Shown piece after piece: positions 52,601 through 60,829 of a DNA stretch of 64,000 nucleotides (positions are counted from its first letter, which is position 1; every line of letters begins with the position of its first letter). The stretch is taken from assembly GCA_045602005.1 (NCBI GenBank), contig JAZSAS010000087.1:1-64000 (forward strand). Direction: 5' to 3'. A program made the translations under genes and the position numbers. Source of the stretch: UMGS755 sp045602005. Its GTDB lineage: Bacteria > Bacillota > Clostridia > UBA1381 > UBA9506. Under the pieces are notes generated by a model. It saw only the letters and a program-made list of their open reading frames with translations. It did no database searches and was not told the DNA's origin.

Positions 52601-53433
52601 TATTTAACCCTCCCTTTAAAGAATTTAGAGGGGCCATTTTTTTCTTCACTCTCGGTGGGCAACACCTTATTGAGAACCTGACTCAAAGAAGTGACCGACA
52701 GGTTCCGAATCATATCGCCGCCAACCATAACTGAAATTTTTCCGGTCTCTTCCGACACTGCCAAAGCCACGCAATCGGCAGACTCGGTAATTCCCAGAGC
52801 GGCTCTGTGACGAGTGCCCAGCTCCTTACTTAAATTTTTGTTGGAGGACAACGGCAACACTGCAGCGGCCATATAAATTTTTTCATCCCGAATAATCACC
52901 GCTCCGTCATGGAGAGGTGTGTTGGGAACAAAAATGTTTTCTAAAACCTCTGAGGAAATATCTGCATTGATAATCGTTCCGCCGGTAAGCAAGTCGTTAA
53001 TCCGGCTTTGTCTTTCAAAAACAATTAGCATGCCGGTTTTAGTTTTAGAACAGCTTGAAGCGGCTATGCACACCTCATCAATCAGGTCAGAAAGCTGTCT
53101 TGGTTCGTCAAAATTCAAAAGACCTCCCAGCTTTTGCCGCCCCATATGTTCAAGAGCACTTCGAAGCTCCGGTTGAAACACAATCAAAAGGGCAGTCACG
53201 CCAACCTGCATGGTATTGATCAAAATGAAATTTATCACGTTCAGTTGCAGCCAATCGCTGGCATACATAATCACCAGCAAAATGCCAATGCCCTTTAATA
53301 GCTGTGCCGCCCGAGTCTGACGAATGAATCTCATGACATTATAAACAACAAAGGCCACAACAGCCATGTCGATGATATCCATCAGACGGATGCTCCGAAT
53401 AAACGGATAAATCACAGTTTCCAGATAGTTCAC
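52600..53433 (-). CDS. cdaA: Diadenylate cyclase CdaA
   Basis: 277 aa. Three N-terminal membrane helices, then the DAC domain with DGAVIIRD (DGA) and GTRHRAALGITE (RHR) motifs that condense two ATP into c-di-AMP, the messenger for potassium and cell-wall balance. GTG 53433 is chosen: AAAGGGTG lies 7 nt upstream and the length then matches B. subtilis CdaA (273 aa); the longer frame to 53484 has no ribosome site. Confidence 0.95.
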   Translation of the reverse strand: MNYLETVIYPFIRSIRLMDIIDMAVVAFVVYNVMRFIRQTRAAQLLKGIGILLVIMYASDWLQLNVINFILINTMQVGVTALLIVFQPELRSALEHMGRQKLGGLLNFDEPRQLSDLIDEVCIAASSCSKTKTGMLIVFERQSRINDLLTGGTIINADISSEVLENIFVPNTPLHDGAVIIRDEKIYMAAAVLPLSSNKNLSKELGTRHRAALGITESADCVALAVSEETGKISVMVGGDMIRNLSVTSLSQVLNKVLPTESEEKNGPSKFFKGRVK

Positions 53434-53560
53434 AGAATCACACCCTTTAGGATTTAATAATGATATGATCAAAATCACACACAAGCCAGCCGGTCACCCG
53501 CCCGCCGGTTCAGCAAGCAGGATAAACAAAACACCTCACACAGCACATGGGCTTGTGGTT

Positions 53561-54631
53561 TTATTCACTGCCTTTGAGCAATTCACTTTGATGTGTGGTA
53601 ATCAGGGTATCAATGATTTCGTCTAAATCTCCGTCTAAAATACTGTCTAAACGATGCAAGGTCAAGCCCACTCGATGGTCTGTCACACGACCCTGAGGAT
53701 AGTTGTAAGTTCTGATACGCTCACTGCGGTCACCGGTTCCCACCTGACTTTTTCTCTCCTGCGCAATCTGAGCCTGTTGCTCGCTCTGCACCAGGTCATA
53801 CAGACGGGAGCGAAGAATTTTCATTGCCTTATCTTTGTTTTTATGCTGAGATTTTTCATCCTGACAAGACACCACCAAACCTGTGGGAAGATGGGTAATT
53901 CGCACGGCAGAGTCAGTGGTGTTAACACACTGTCCACCCGGTCCACCGGCACGGAACACGTCAATGCGCAAGTCGTTGGAGTTGATTTCCACTTCAACCT
54001 CCTCCACCTCAGGCAAAACCGCCACGGTGACGGTTGATGTATGTATTCTACCGCCGGACTCCGTTGCCGGAATTCGCTGCACACGGTGAACACCGCTTTC
54101 AAACTTCAAACGAGAATAAGCACCGCTACCTTCAATGCTGAAAGAAATTTCCTTGTAACCACCCATATCTGTGGCATTCTGACTTAAAATTTCATACCGC
54201 CAACGACGGGATTCGGCATACATGGAATACATGCGGAACAAATCTCCCGCAAACAGTGCCGCCTCATCACCACCGGCACCGCCACGGATTTCCACAATAA
54301 CGTTCTTTTCATCGTTAGGATCTTTGGGTAACAATAAAATTTTCAGCTCATCACTGAGTTGAGCAATGTTCTTCTGCCCCTCCACAACCTCTTCTTCCAG
54401 CATGGCACGAAAATCTTTGTCCTGACCGCCTTCAGAAAGCAGTTCTTTCGCCTCTTCCACTGTTTCCTTCACCTGCTTATATTCTCTGTATTTCTCCACA
54501 ATAGGTGAAATATCAGAATGCTCTTTGCAAAGCTTGCGCCAGGTTTCCTGGTCGGCAATAACCGCCGGATCGCTGATTTTAGCTGCTAAATCTGTGAACC
54601 GTTCTTCAATAAATGACAATTTATCAAACAT
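53561..54631 (-). CDS. prfA: Peptide chain release factor 1
   Basis: 356 aa. Recognises UAA and UAG. The stop-codon tripeptide PAT in VQRIPATESGGRIHTS fits RF1 (PxT, against SPF in RF2), and the catalytic GGQ is in RAGGPGGQCVNTTDSAV. AAAGGAG before ATG 54631; an extended -10 TGGTATAAT lies at 54710-54718. prmC, a common neighbour, is not here. Confidence 0.96.
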   Translation of the reverse strand: MFDKLSFIEERFTDLAAKISDPAVIADQETWRKLCKEHSDISPIVEKYREYKQVKETVEEAKELLSEGGQDKDFRAMLEEEVVEGQKNIAQLSDELKILLLPKDPNDEKNVIVEIRGGAGGDEAALFAGDLFRMYSMYAESRRWRYEILSQNATDMGGYKEISFSIEGSGAYSRLKFESGVHRVQRIPATESGGRIHTSTVTVAVLPEVEEVEVEINSNDLRIDVFRAGGPGGQCVNTTDSAVRITHLPTGLVVSCQDEKSQHKNKDKAMKILRSRLYDLVQSEQQAQIAQERKSQVGTGDRSERIRTYNYPQGRVTDHRVGLTLHRLDSILDGDLDEIIDTLITTHQSELLKGSE

Positions 54632-54812
54632 GACTGTCTCCTTTATATAATGAAAGCTTATGACACATTAATATCATGAATTCCATAAAAATTCATTCAC
54701 TATGCGTTTATTATACCACAAATTCGCAGAATTTTGGTATCATTGTGCATGTGCGTTTTTCGAGGCACCGCCGAGAAAATATTCCCGCGCACAATAAATT
54801 CCTGCGGAGCAT

Positions 54813-54875
54813 ATAATAAACACATTTATGTGTTCATTATATCATATTGACAAATGCTTTGCAAGCAGATATAAT
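54813..54875 (+). promoter_or_regulatory. Promoter and palindromic operator of pdxK-mnmA-hydE
   Basis: -35 TTGACA (54847-54852), 17-bp spacer, -10 TATAAT (54870-54875). Six bp upstream of the -35 lies a 28-bp palindrome (54813-54840) with arms ATAATnAACACAT / ATGTGTTnATTAT around TT, a likely regulator site. Confidence 0.65.
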
Positions 54876-54930
54876 ACAAAGGAAGATAAATTATTGCACT
54901 TGGTTGCACATTTGAAGGGACTGTTTTTCC

Positions 54931-55794
54931 ATGCAAAAGCAAAAAAGGGTGGCTGCCATTCATGATATTTCCTGCTTTGGCAAATGCTCATTAACTGTGG
55001 CTCTGCCCATGCTGTCTGCTGCCGGACTGGAGACCTGTTGCATTCCCACCGCCGTTTTATCCACGCACACCGGCGGTTTTTCCGGTTATACATACCGTGA
55101 TTTAACAGAAGATATCCTCCCCATCGCCCGGCATTGGAATAGCCTAAACCTTCATTTTGATGCTGTTTATTCCGGCTTTTTAGGTTCAGACAGACAAATA
55201 GATATCATATGCCGTGTTCTGGATGAGATTGCCTCAACAGACACTTTTGTGATGGTTGACCCTGTCATGGGCGACAACGGCAGCCTGTATTCTGTGTTTT
55301 CTAATGATTTTCCCGTTGCCATGCGCCGGCTTTGCGCCCGTGCCGACCTAATTGTCCCCAACATGACCGAGGCTTTTCTTCTCTTGGACGAGCCCTATCA
55401 TCACGGACCCTACACAGAGCAGGAAATACACCATCTTTTAGACCGTTTGGCTGAGCTCTGTCCGGGGCAAATTGTGCTCACGGGTGTTCACTTTGATAAA
55501 AAAATGCTGGGTGCTGCTACACTGGACCGCAAAATCGGCACCAGAGAATTTGTTTTAAGAGAGCGTGTGGAAGGCTTTTACCACGGCACCGGCGATGTTT
55601 ATGCCAGCACCCTGCTGGCAGCACTACTCCGTGGTTTTTCTCTCAGCAAGGCCGCTTCCATTGCCGCAGATTACACAGTTTTATCCATTTTAGCTACAAA
55701 AGAAATAGATAAAGATTTACGCTACGGCGTGAATTTCGAACGAAATCTTCCTGTTTTAATGAGAATTTTAGAAGGAAAAGAGGAAAACGCATGA
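54931..55794 (+). CDS. pdxK: Pyridoxal/pyridoxamine kinase (PfkB-like)
   Basis: 287 aa. Phosphorylates vitamin B6 vitamers. Signature VAAIHDISCFGKCSLTVALP at the start, VMVDPVMGDNGSLY, LIVPNMTEAFLL, and the anion-hole/base region GFYHGTGDVYASTLLAALL, where the catalytic Asp follows GTG. Length fits PdxY/PdxK. Overlaps mnmA by 4 nt. Confidence 0.88.
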   Translation: MQKQKRVAAIHDISCFGKCSLTVALPMLSAAGLETCCIPTAVLSTHTGGFSGYTYRDLTEDILPIARHWNSLNLHFDAVYSGFLGSDRQIDIICRVLDEIASTDTFVMVDPVMGDNGSLYSVFSNDFPVAMRRLCARADLIVPNMTEAFLLLDEPYHHGPYTEQEIHHLLDRLAELCPGQIVLTGVHFDKKMLGAATLDRKIGTREFVLRERVEGFYHGTGDVYASTLLAALLRGFSLSKAASIAADYTVLSILATKEIDKDLRYGVNFERNLPVLMRILEGKEENA

Positions 55795-56828
55795 AGGTGA
55801 TGACCGCACTTTCCGGCGGTGTGGACAGTTCTGTGGCTGCCGCCATATTAAAAAACGCAGGCCATGAGGTCTGCGGTGCTACCCTGCACCTTTGCGGCAC
55901 ACCCCAAAAGGATGCTAAGCAGGCAGCTTTGGCACTGGGAATTCCTTTTTATGAATTTTTTGAAGAAGAAGCCTTTCAGCGTTTGGTGATTACAGCCTTT
56001 GCTGAAAGCTATGCCGGTGGTGAAACACCGAATCCCTGCATTATCTGCAATCCTTTAATTAAGTTCGGTCTGCTGCTTGACCACGCCCGTGCCATGGGTC
56101 AAGACCGCATCGCCACAGGGCATTATGCAAAAATCAAGACCGACACTTCTACAGGTCGCACGCTTCTTTTGCGCGCTACTGACGTTACGAAAGACCAGAG
56201 TTACATGCTGTATCGCCTGAGTCAGGAGCAGTTAGCTCAAAGCCTTTTTCCTCTGGGGGATTTGACAAAAAAAGAAATCCGTGCCATTGCAAATGACATG
56301 GAATTACCCAGCGCAAACAAGCCGGATAGCCAAGATATTTGTTTTGTGCCTGACGGTGACTACGCCGGTTATTTAGAAAAGCGCAGCGGCGAGCCTTATC
56401 CGGAGGGCGATTTTGTTGATGAAAACGGCAAGATTTTAGGGCGACACAAAGGCATCATCCGCTACACTGTGGGTCAGCGAAAAGGGTTGGGCATTGCTCT
56501 AGGGACGCCTGCTTTTGTGCTTGCAAAAGACGCTGCCAAAAATCAGGTGATATTAGGTCCTGAAGACCGGCTGTTTTCCAGTCGAATTCTGGCTGACCGC
56601 ACCAATTGGATCGCCTGCGAAAAACCGGTTGATGGTTTGCGTGTCACTGCTAAAACCCGATACAGTCACAAAGAGGCCGAAGCTGTTCTTCACCTGTTAG
56701 AAAATGATTGTGTTCTGGCAGAATTCAAAGAGCCCCAAAGAGCCGCTGCGCCGGGTCAGGCTATGGTATTCTATGATGGCGATGTGGTTGTCGGCGGCGG
56801 AACCATTATTAATGGAGAAACAAAATGA
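55791..56828 (+). CDS. mnmA: tRNA-specific 2-thiouridylase
   Basis: 345 aa. Thiolates U34 of Lys, Glu and Gln tRNAs. The PP-loop ALSGGVDSSVAAAIL, catalytic Cys in TPNPCIICNPLIKFG (near residue 82) and the second Cys in SQDICFVPDGDY are present, with ATGHYAK and KDQSYMLYRL. ATGA overlaps on both sides (pdxK and hydE). A sulfur donor gene (cysteine desulfurase) is not adjacent. Confidence 0.93.
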   Translation: MKVMTALSGGVDSSVAAAILKNAGHEVCGATLHLCGTPQKDAKQAALALGIPFYEFFEEEAFQRLVITAFAESYAGGETPNPCIICNPLIKFGLLLDHARAMGQDRIATGHYAKIKTDTSTGRTLLLRATDVTKDQSYMLYRLSQEQLAQSLFPLGDLTKKEIRAIANDMELPSANKPDSQDICFVPDGDYAGYLEKRSGEPYPEGDFVDENGKILGRHKGIIRYTVGQRKGLGIALGTPAFVLAKDAAKNQVILGPEDRLFSSRILADRTNWIACEKPVDGLRVTAKTRYSHKEAEAVLHLLENDCVLAEFKEPQRAAAPGQAMVFYDGDVVVGGGTIINGETK

Positions 56829-57892
56829 AAGAGCTACTGAACCGGCTTGCCGCCGAACATACATTAACAACTGAAGAATGGAAGCTGTTGCTTAAGAATC
56901 GTGATGCTGAACTCTCTGAATGCGCTGCCACATTGGCGCAAAAAGCAGCCTTAGAACGATTTGGCAACCGCATTTATATTCGTGGTTTGATTGAATTTAC
57001 AAACATCTGTAAAAACGATTGTTATTACTGCGGTCTGCGCTCTAGCAACAGCCTTTGTCACCGCTACCGTCTCAGCGAGGAGGACATTCTCTCCTGCTGC
57101 AAACAAGGGTATGATTTAGGGTTTCGAACCTTTGTGCTTCAGGGCGGGGAGGACCCCGGTTTTTCTGACGACCGCCTGTGCCGGTTGGTTGTTGAAATCA
57201 AAAGCCTTTACCCTGACTGCGCCGTGACCCTCTCTGTGGGAGAGCGTCCACGCAGCGTTTACGAATCCTTTAAGCAGGCAGGCGCAAACCGATATCTTTT
57301 GCGGCATGAAACCGCTGACGAAACTCATTACAGCCGATTGCATCCTAAAAACCTGTCTTTGACTGTTCGAAAACAGTGCCTGTGGGATTTAAAAGAGTTG
57401 GGGTTTCAGGTGGGAACCGGTTTTTTAGTTGGCTCCCCGTTTCAAACCTTTGAGCATATTTGTAAGGACCTTGCTTTTATAGAGGCACTAAAGCCGCAAA
57501 TGATTGGTATCGGCCCTTTTATTCCTCATCAGGACACCCCGTTTAAAAACGAACCTGCAGGAGATTTAGAACTCACTTTATTTTTAATTTCACTGTTGCG
57601 TCTGGCACATCCCGATGCACTGATTCCTGCAACCACGGCTGTGGGTTCTCTACATGAAAACGGGCGTGAACGTGCCATTTTGCACGGTGCCAACGTGGTG
57701 ATGCCTAATCTTTCTCCCGCAAGTCACAGAAAAGATTATACCTTATATAATAACAAACTCTCAGACGGTGCCGAAGCGGCAGAATCCAGAGCTAAACTGG
57801 ATGAACGTCTTGACAAAATCGGTTACCGCACAGTCACAGATCGTGGTGATTATCAGCACCGCCAGACACCAGTCCCAAAGCCGCTGCCGTAA
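56825..57892 (+). CDS. hydE: [FeFe]-hydrogenase maturase HydE (radical SAM)
   Basis: 355 aa. Radical-SAM cluster motif CKNDCYYC (CxxxCxxC) after IRGLIEFTN, then GLRSSN, VLQGGEDP, RHETADETHYSRLHP and GIGPFIPHQDTPF, all typical of HydE. It makes part of the H-cluster diiron subsite. hydF, hydG and a hydrogenase gene are not in the window. The 3' end overlaps the convergent 130-aa gene by 59 nt. Confidence 0.9.
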   Translation: MKELLNRLAAEHTLTTEEWKLLLKNRDAELSECAATLAQKAALERFGNRIYIRGLIEFTNICKNDCYYCGLRSSNSLCHRYRLSEEDILSCCKQGYDLGFRTFVLQGGEDPGFSDDRLCRLVVEIKSLYPDCAVTLSVGERPRSVYESFKQAGANRYLLRHETADETHYSRLHPKNLSLTVRKQCLWDLKELGFQVGTGFLVGSPFQTFEHICKDLAFIEALKPQMIGIGPFIPHQDTPFKNEPAGDLELTLFLISLLRLAHPDALIPATTAVGSLHENGRERAILHGANVVMPNLSPASHRKDYTLYNNKLSDGAEAAESRAKLDERLDKIGYRTVTDRGDYQHRQTPVPKPLP

Positions 57893-58226
57893 AATAGGCA
57901 AATCGGCTGCGATAAAGATTCCACGCCCGTTTACTGGCACCCATTTCACTGCCATGTTGCATGAATTTTAATGAATAATAGGCATACTCAAAAAATGCCT
58001 GTCTGGGTTTAAGCGTTCCGGATGCTCCGGGGCGCTTTTGATATGCCTCCAAAATAATCTGTTCTGCCTGCTCCACTGCCCGCCACTGCCAGAGCCGTTC
58101 ACCGGCGGGCAGTTTTTTGTATTTTCCAACGCAACTATCATAATCCCGAATCAAATATACCATTTGCATGTACAAATTATGTGGCAGATGACAAATATTA
58201 TTCTTCTGCGGTACATAATTTCTCAT
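57834..58226 (-). CDS. Hypothetical phage-type protein, 130 aa
   Basis: MRNYVPQKNNICHLPHNLYM then QMVYLIRDYDSC resembles the start of small regulators in clostridial prophages (ArpU-like late regulators), but the rest is unfamiliar, and no function is assigned. It is basic and helical, with no signal peptide. GGGGAG before ATG 58226 and a 4-nt ATGA overlap with the upstream 92-aa gene show coupling. It runs 59 nt into the end of hydE on the opposite strand, which suggests it arrived later. Confidence 0.6.
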   Translation of the reverse strand: MRNYVPQKNNICHLPHNLYMQMVYLIRDYDSCVGKYKKLPAGERLWQWRAVEQAEQIILEAYQKRPGASGTLKPRQAFFEYAYYSLKFMQHGSEMGASKRAWNLYRSRFAYFTAAALGLVSGGADNHHDL

Positions 58227-58501
58227 TGCTGCTCCCCCTTAGGGCGGTAGTTTTTCACAAAACCATATTTTTCTCTGTCCAGTTCGGCCTGTTCCTTGGT
58301 TTTATAAAAAGAACAGATTTCTCTCCGACAAATGGTTTCTGTCATAATGCTGCATCCGCTGATTCGATATGCAAAGCAATCCTTCTTAACTTTATGTTCT
58401 GTATTTTTTTTATACATGTTCCTCGGTTTTCTCCTTTCCCATCTCACTGGTCTTTCATATATGCCAAAAAAAGCATCTATATCTTTATCTTTTAAGAGCA
58501 T
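58223..58501 (-). CDS. Small Cys-containing phage-type protein, 92 aa
   Basis: Four Cys residues in KKDCFAYRISGCSIMTETIC and RREICSFYKT, spaced like a small metal-binding knuckle; a basic N-terminal part precedes it. Proteins with this CxFYKTxxQxxxD ending are common as unassigned genes in clostridial phages and plasmids. ATG 58501 follows AAAGGTG at 11 nt. A perfect 17-bp palindrome (58527-58543) lies 26 nt upstream and probably controls it. Confidence 0.6.
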   Translation of the reverse strand: MLLKDKDIDAFFGIYERPVRWERRKPRNMYKKNTEHKVKKDCFAYRISGCSIMTETICRREICSFYKTKEQAELDREKYGFVKNYRPKGEQQ

Positions 58502-58526
58502 TTTTTATCATGCACCTTTACTTATT

Positions 58527-58543
58527 AGTTGCGTTACGCAACT
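58527..58543. promoter_or_regulatory. Palindromic operator AGTTGCGT-T-ACGCAACT
   Basis: Perfect 8-bp arms around one T, upstream of the 92-aa gene. It shares the GTTGC...GCAAC core with the palindromes near the repressor gene. Confidence 0.55.
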
Positions 58544-58579
58544 TTTTATCTAGAAAACTTCACGAAGCGAAACAATTTG

Positions 58580-58795
58580 TCACAGATGTTGATCTGTAAA
58601 AAAATACTCCATAACCCGTTCCGGTGGAATGTTCAACACACCTCTGATTGCCTCAACCTCACCCAATGTCATATCAGCAACATTGCGAATTTTTCGCCCC
58701 AACGTGCTGGGAGAGATACCGACTGCCAAAGCCAGGCTGCCAACTGTATGCCCCTGCTCAATAATTCTGCCTCTTAACTTGTTCGTGTTCACCAA
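58580..58795 (-). CDS. Cro-like helix-turn-helix protein, 71 aa
   Basis: HTH of the DUF739/Cro kind: GHTVGSLALAVGISPSTLGRKIRN, then MTLGEVEAIRGVLNIPPE and a short tail FFTDQHL. TTG 58795 has AGGAGGG at 7 nt; GTG 58792 is an alternative. It diverges from the CI-like repressor gene, as in temperate-phage switches, and its promoter region contains a GTTGCA..TGCAAC palindrome. Confidence 0.75.
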   Translation of the reverse strand: MVNTNKLRGRIIEQGHTVGSLALAVGISPSTLGRKIRNVADMTLGEVEAIRGVLNIPPERVMEYFFTDQHL

Positions 58796-58818
58796 TGTGA
58801 ATCCCTCCTTTTATTTTT

Positions 58819-58869
58819 GTTGCATTTTGCAACTAAAAGAATATTATCACATATATCGAAATTTGTCAA
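58819..58869 (-). promoter_or_regulatory. Promoter of the Cro-like gene with operator
   Basis: Minus strand -35 TTGACA (58864-58869), 17-bp spacer, -10 TAATAT (58841-58846). Palindrome GTTGCATTTTGCAAC (58819-58833) lies just downstream of the start site. Confidence 0.65.
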
Positions 58870-58920
58870 TACTTTGTATGACACATTTCGCAACACATTA
58901 ATAAAATTTCACTAAAAAAT

Positions 58921-58950
58921 GTTGCATTTTGCAAGGTGCTATGTTACAAT
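58921..58950 (+). promoter_or_regulatory. Promoter of the CI-like repressor with overlapping operator
   Basis: -35 TTGCAT (58922-58927), 17-bp spacer, -10 TACAAT (58945-58950). The -35 lies inside GTTGCATTTTGCAAG (58921-58935), which matches the 58819 palindrome at all but the last base. Confidence 0.65.
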
Positions 58951-58988
58951 ATTAGTAAAAGGGAACATAAGTTAAAGGAGACTTTCAT

Positions 58989-59627
58989 ATGAACCAATGC
59001 AACATTGGCCAGAGAATTAAAAGAAAAAGAGAAGACCAAAAGCTGTCGTTGCAATTCGTTGCAGATAAGCTGGATGTAAACCGTTCCAGTGTGATGCGCT
59101 GGGAAAACGGCGAAACCAACCGCATTAAGCTGCCCATGTTGGAACGGCTGGCACAAATTTTGCAAACCACACCGGGATATTTAATGGGATATGAAGAGGA
59201 GGACAAGCACAGTTTGTATACCTCCGGCCAATGTGTGGCACCCGAAAGTGCTTGCATGCTTCCGGTTTGGAAAAGCCTCCCCTGTTTAGAACACCACACA
59301 GAACAAAATGTTGCCTGTGGCTATGAAATTGCTGACGCAGCATATCGAAACGACTGTTTTTTTCTCAGGATAACTGAGAAATCTATGGCTCCCAGTTTAG
59401 AAGAGGGCGACTTGATTCTGGTTCGCAGACAAAACAACCTGGAAAAAGGTGATCTGGGTGTGTTTTTACTGGCCGAGCAGGATTGTCTCATTCGGCTTTA
59501 TTTCCCCGAAGAACAGCTGGAGCTTCATTCCTTTAACCCCTATTACCCCACCTTGCGACTTGACGCAACAGAAGAAAAACGTGTAAAAATCATCGGCAAA
59601 GTTTTAGAAAGCAGACGCCGGTGGTGA
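58989..59627 (+). CDS. CI/LexA-like repressor, HTH plus S24 peptidase fold
   Basis: 212 aa. N-terminal HTH_3 domain (IGQRIKRKREDQKLSLQFVADKLDVNRSS, to about residue 70) and C-terminal S24 domain. The catalytic Ser is seen in ITEKSMAPSLEEGD, and a Cys-Gly pair in NVACGYEI is a possible cleavage site. The catalytic Lys, normally in a TVKRL-like strand, is not obvious: here it reads DCLIRLYF. Self-cleavage may thus be lost. AAAGGAG before ATG 58989. With the divergent Cro-like gene and repeated palindromes it forms a phage-type switch. Confidence 0.85.
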   Translation: MNQCNIGQRIKRKREDQKLSLQFVADKLDVNRSSVMRWENGETNRIKLPMLERLAQILQTTPGYLMGYEEEDKHSLYTSGQCVAPESACMLPVWKSLPCLEHHTEQNVACGYEIADAAYRNDCFFLRITEKSMAPSLEEGDLILVRRQNNLEKGDLGVFLLAEQDCLIRLYFPEEQLELHSFNPYYPTLRLDATEEKRVKIIGKVLESRRRW

Positions 59628-59661
59628 AATAAAATATCAAATAGATAGAAAGGAATTGACT

Positions 59662-60732
59662 ATGCTTTTAAAAAACGCAACTATTTTAGGTGAAGATTTT
59701 AGTTTCCGGTCCGGCGACCTCGCCTTTTCTGAAGTCATCGGCGACTGCGCCGGCAACCACACCATCGACTGCCAGGGTGCTTTTGTTGTCCCCGGTCTGG
59801 TAGATGTCCATACCCACGGTGTGCTTGGCTTTGAAGCAAATGACGAAAATGCAAACTTTGACGTCTGGCAGGACTTTCTTTTAAAAAACGGCGTGACTTC
59901 TTTTATTCCCACCACAGTTACCGATACGAAAGAAAACATTTTAGCCGCTCTGTCCCGTTTGACAAAAGCCATCGGCGTAAATATGGAAGGTCCTTACATT
60001 TCCACCGAAAAACGTGGTGCACATGCTCCTGAAAAAATATGCGAGGTTGACCTAGACTTTTTAGAGCAGGTAAAAGAACAGGTGAAAATGACCACCATTG
60101 CTCCGGAAGTGGGAAACAATCTTGATAAAATTCCTGCGGTCTGCCAAATGGGCATTCGGGTTTCTCTGGGACACAGCAGTGCTGATTTTTCAACGGGCTG
60201 CAAAGGGTTCGCTGCCGGTGCCACTCAACTGACCCATACCTTTAACTGCTGCCCGCCTCTGAGCCACCGTGAACCGGGGCTTGTTGGCGCCGCTTTCGAC
60301 TCTGACAGTGTTTACTGCGAGGTGATCAGCGATGGCATTCATCTGCATCCTGCCATCGTGCGGATGCTGTATCGCCAGCTGGGCACAGACAGAATGGTGC
60401 TCATCAGCGACTCCATCAGTGCTACCGGTCTTTCTGACGGAAAATATTCCCTGGCGGGTCTTGAAGTTTTCGTCAAAGACGGTCAGGCAAGGCTGGAGGA
60501 CGGACGTTTGGCCGGCAGCACCATCACACTGATGCAAGGTGTGCAACGTGCTGTCAACTTCGGCATTCCTTTAGCAGATGCCATTAAAATGGCCAGCCAG
60601 ACGCCGGCACGGGCGCTGGGCATGGACGGCACTGTTGGCAGCCTGGCTCAAGGCAAGGATGCAGACATTCTTGTGTTGAATGAAGATTTAAGCCTTCGCC
60701 ATGTTTTTTATAAAGGTGAACAAATCAAGTAA
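59662..60732 (+). CDS. nagA: N-acetylglucosamine-6-phosphate deacetylase
   Basis: 356 aa amidohydrolase that removes acetate from GlcNAc-6-P in amino-sugar and peptidoglycan recycling. Metal and catalytic residues seen: HTHG after VPGLVDV, Glu in NMEGPYIS, His in VSLGHSSAD, THTFNCCPPL, and Asp in LISDSISATGL. ATG 59662 follows AAAGGA at 7 nt. No nagB is adjacent. It lies 34 nt after the repressor gene and may share its transcript. Confidence 0.92.
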   Translation: MLLKNATILGEDFSFRSGDLAFSEVIGDCAGNHTIDCQGAFVVPGLVDVHTHGVLGFEANDENANFDVWQDFLLKNGVTSFIPTTVTDTKENILAALSRLTKAIGVNMEGPYISTEKRGAHAPEKICEVDLDFLEQVKEQVKMTTIAPEVGNNLDKIPAVCQMGIRVSLGHSSADFSTGCKGFAAGATQLTHTFNCCPPLSHREPGLVGAAFDSDSVYCEVISDGIHLHPAIVRMLYRQLGTDRMVLISDSISATGLSDGKYSLAGLEVFVKDGQARLEDGRLAGSTITLMQGVQRAVNFGIPLADAIKMASQTPARALGMDGTVGSLAQGKDADILVLNEDLSLRHVFYKGEQIK

Positions 60733-60748
60733 AAATTCCAGTTTTTTA

Positions 60749-60777
60749 TTGAAAAACTGCAAAAAAAGTGTTATAAT
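60749..60777 (+). promoter_or_regulatory. Promoter of the guaA-like gene
   Basis: -35 TTGAAA (60749-60754), 17-bp spacer, -10 TATAAT (60772-60777). Confidence 0.75.
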
Positions 60778-60829
60778 ATAACAGATGAATTTTTTGAAGT
60801 AAATTTATACGTCTGGAGGAAGATAAATT

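Noticed and set aside
57834..59627. Complete prophage
   Set aside because: Only a repressor switch and two small genes; no integrase, terminase or structural genes, and housekeeping genes on both sides.
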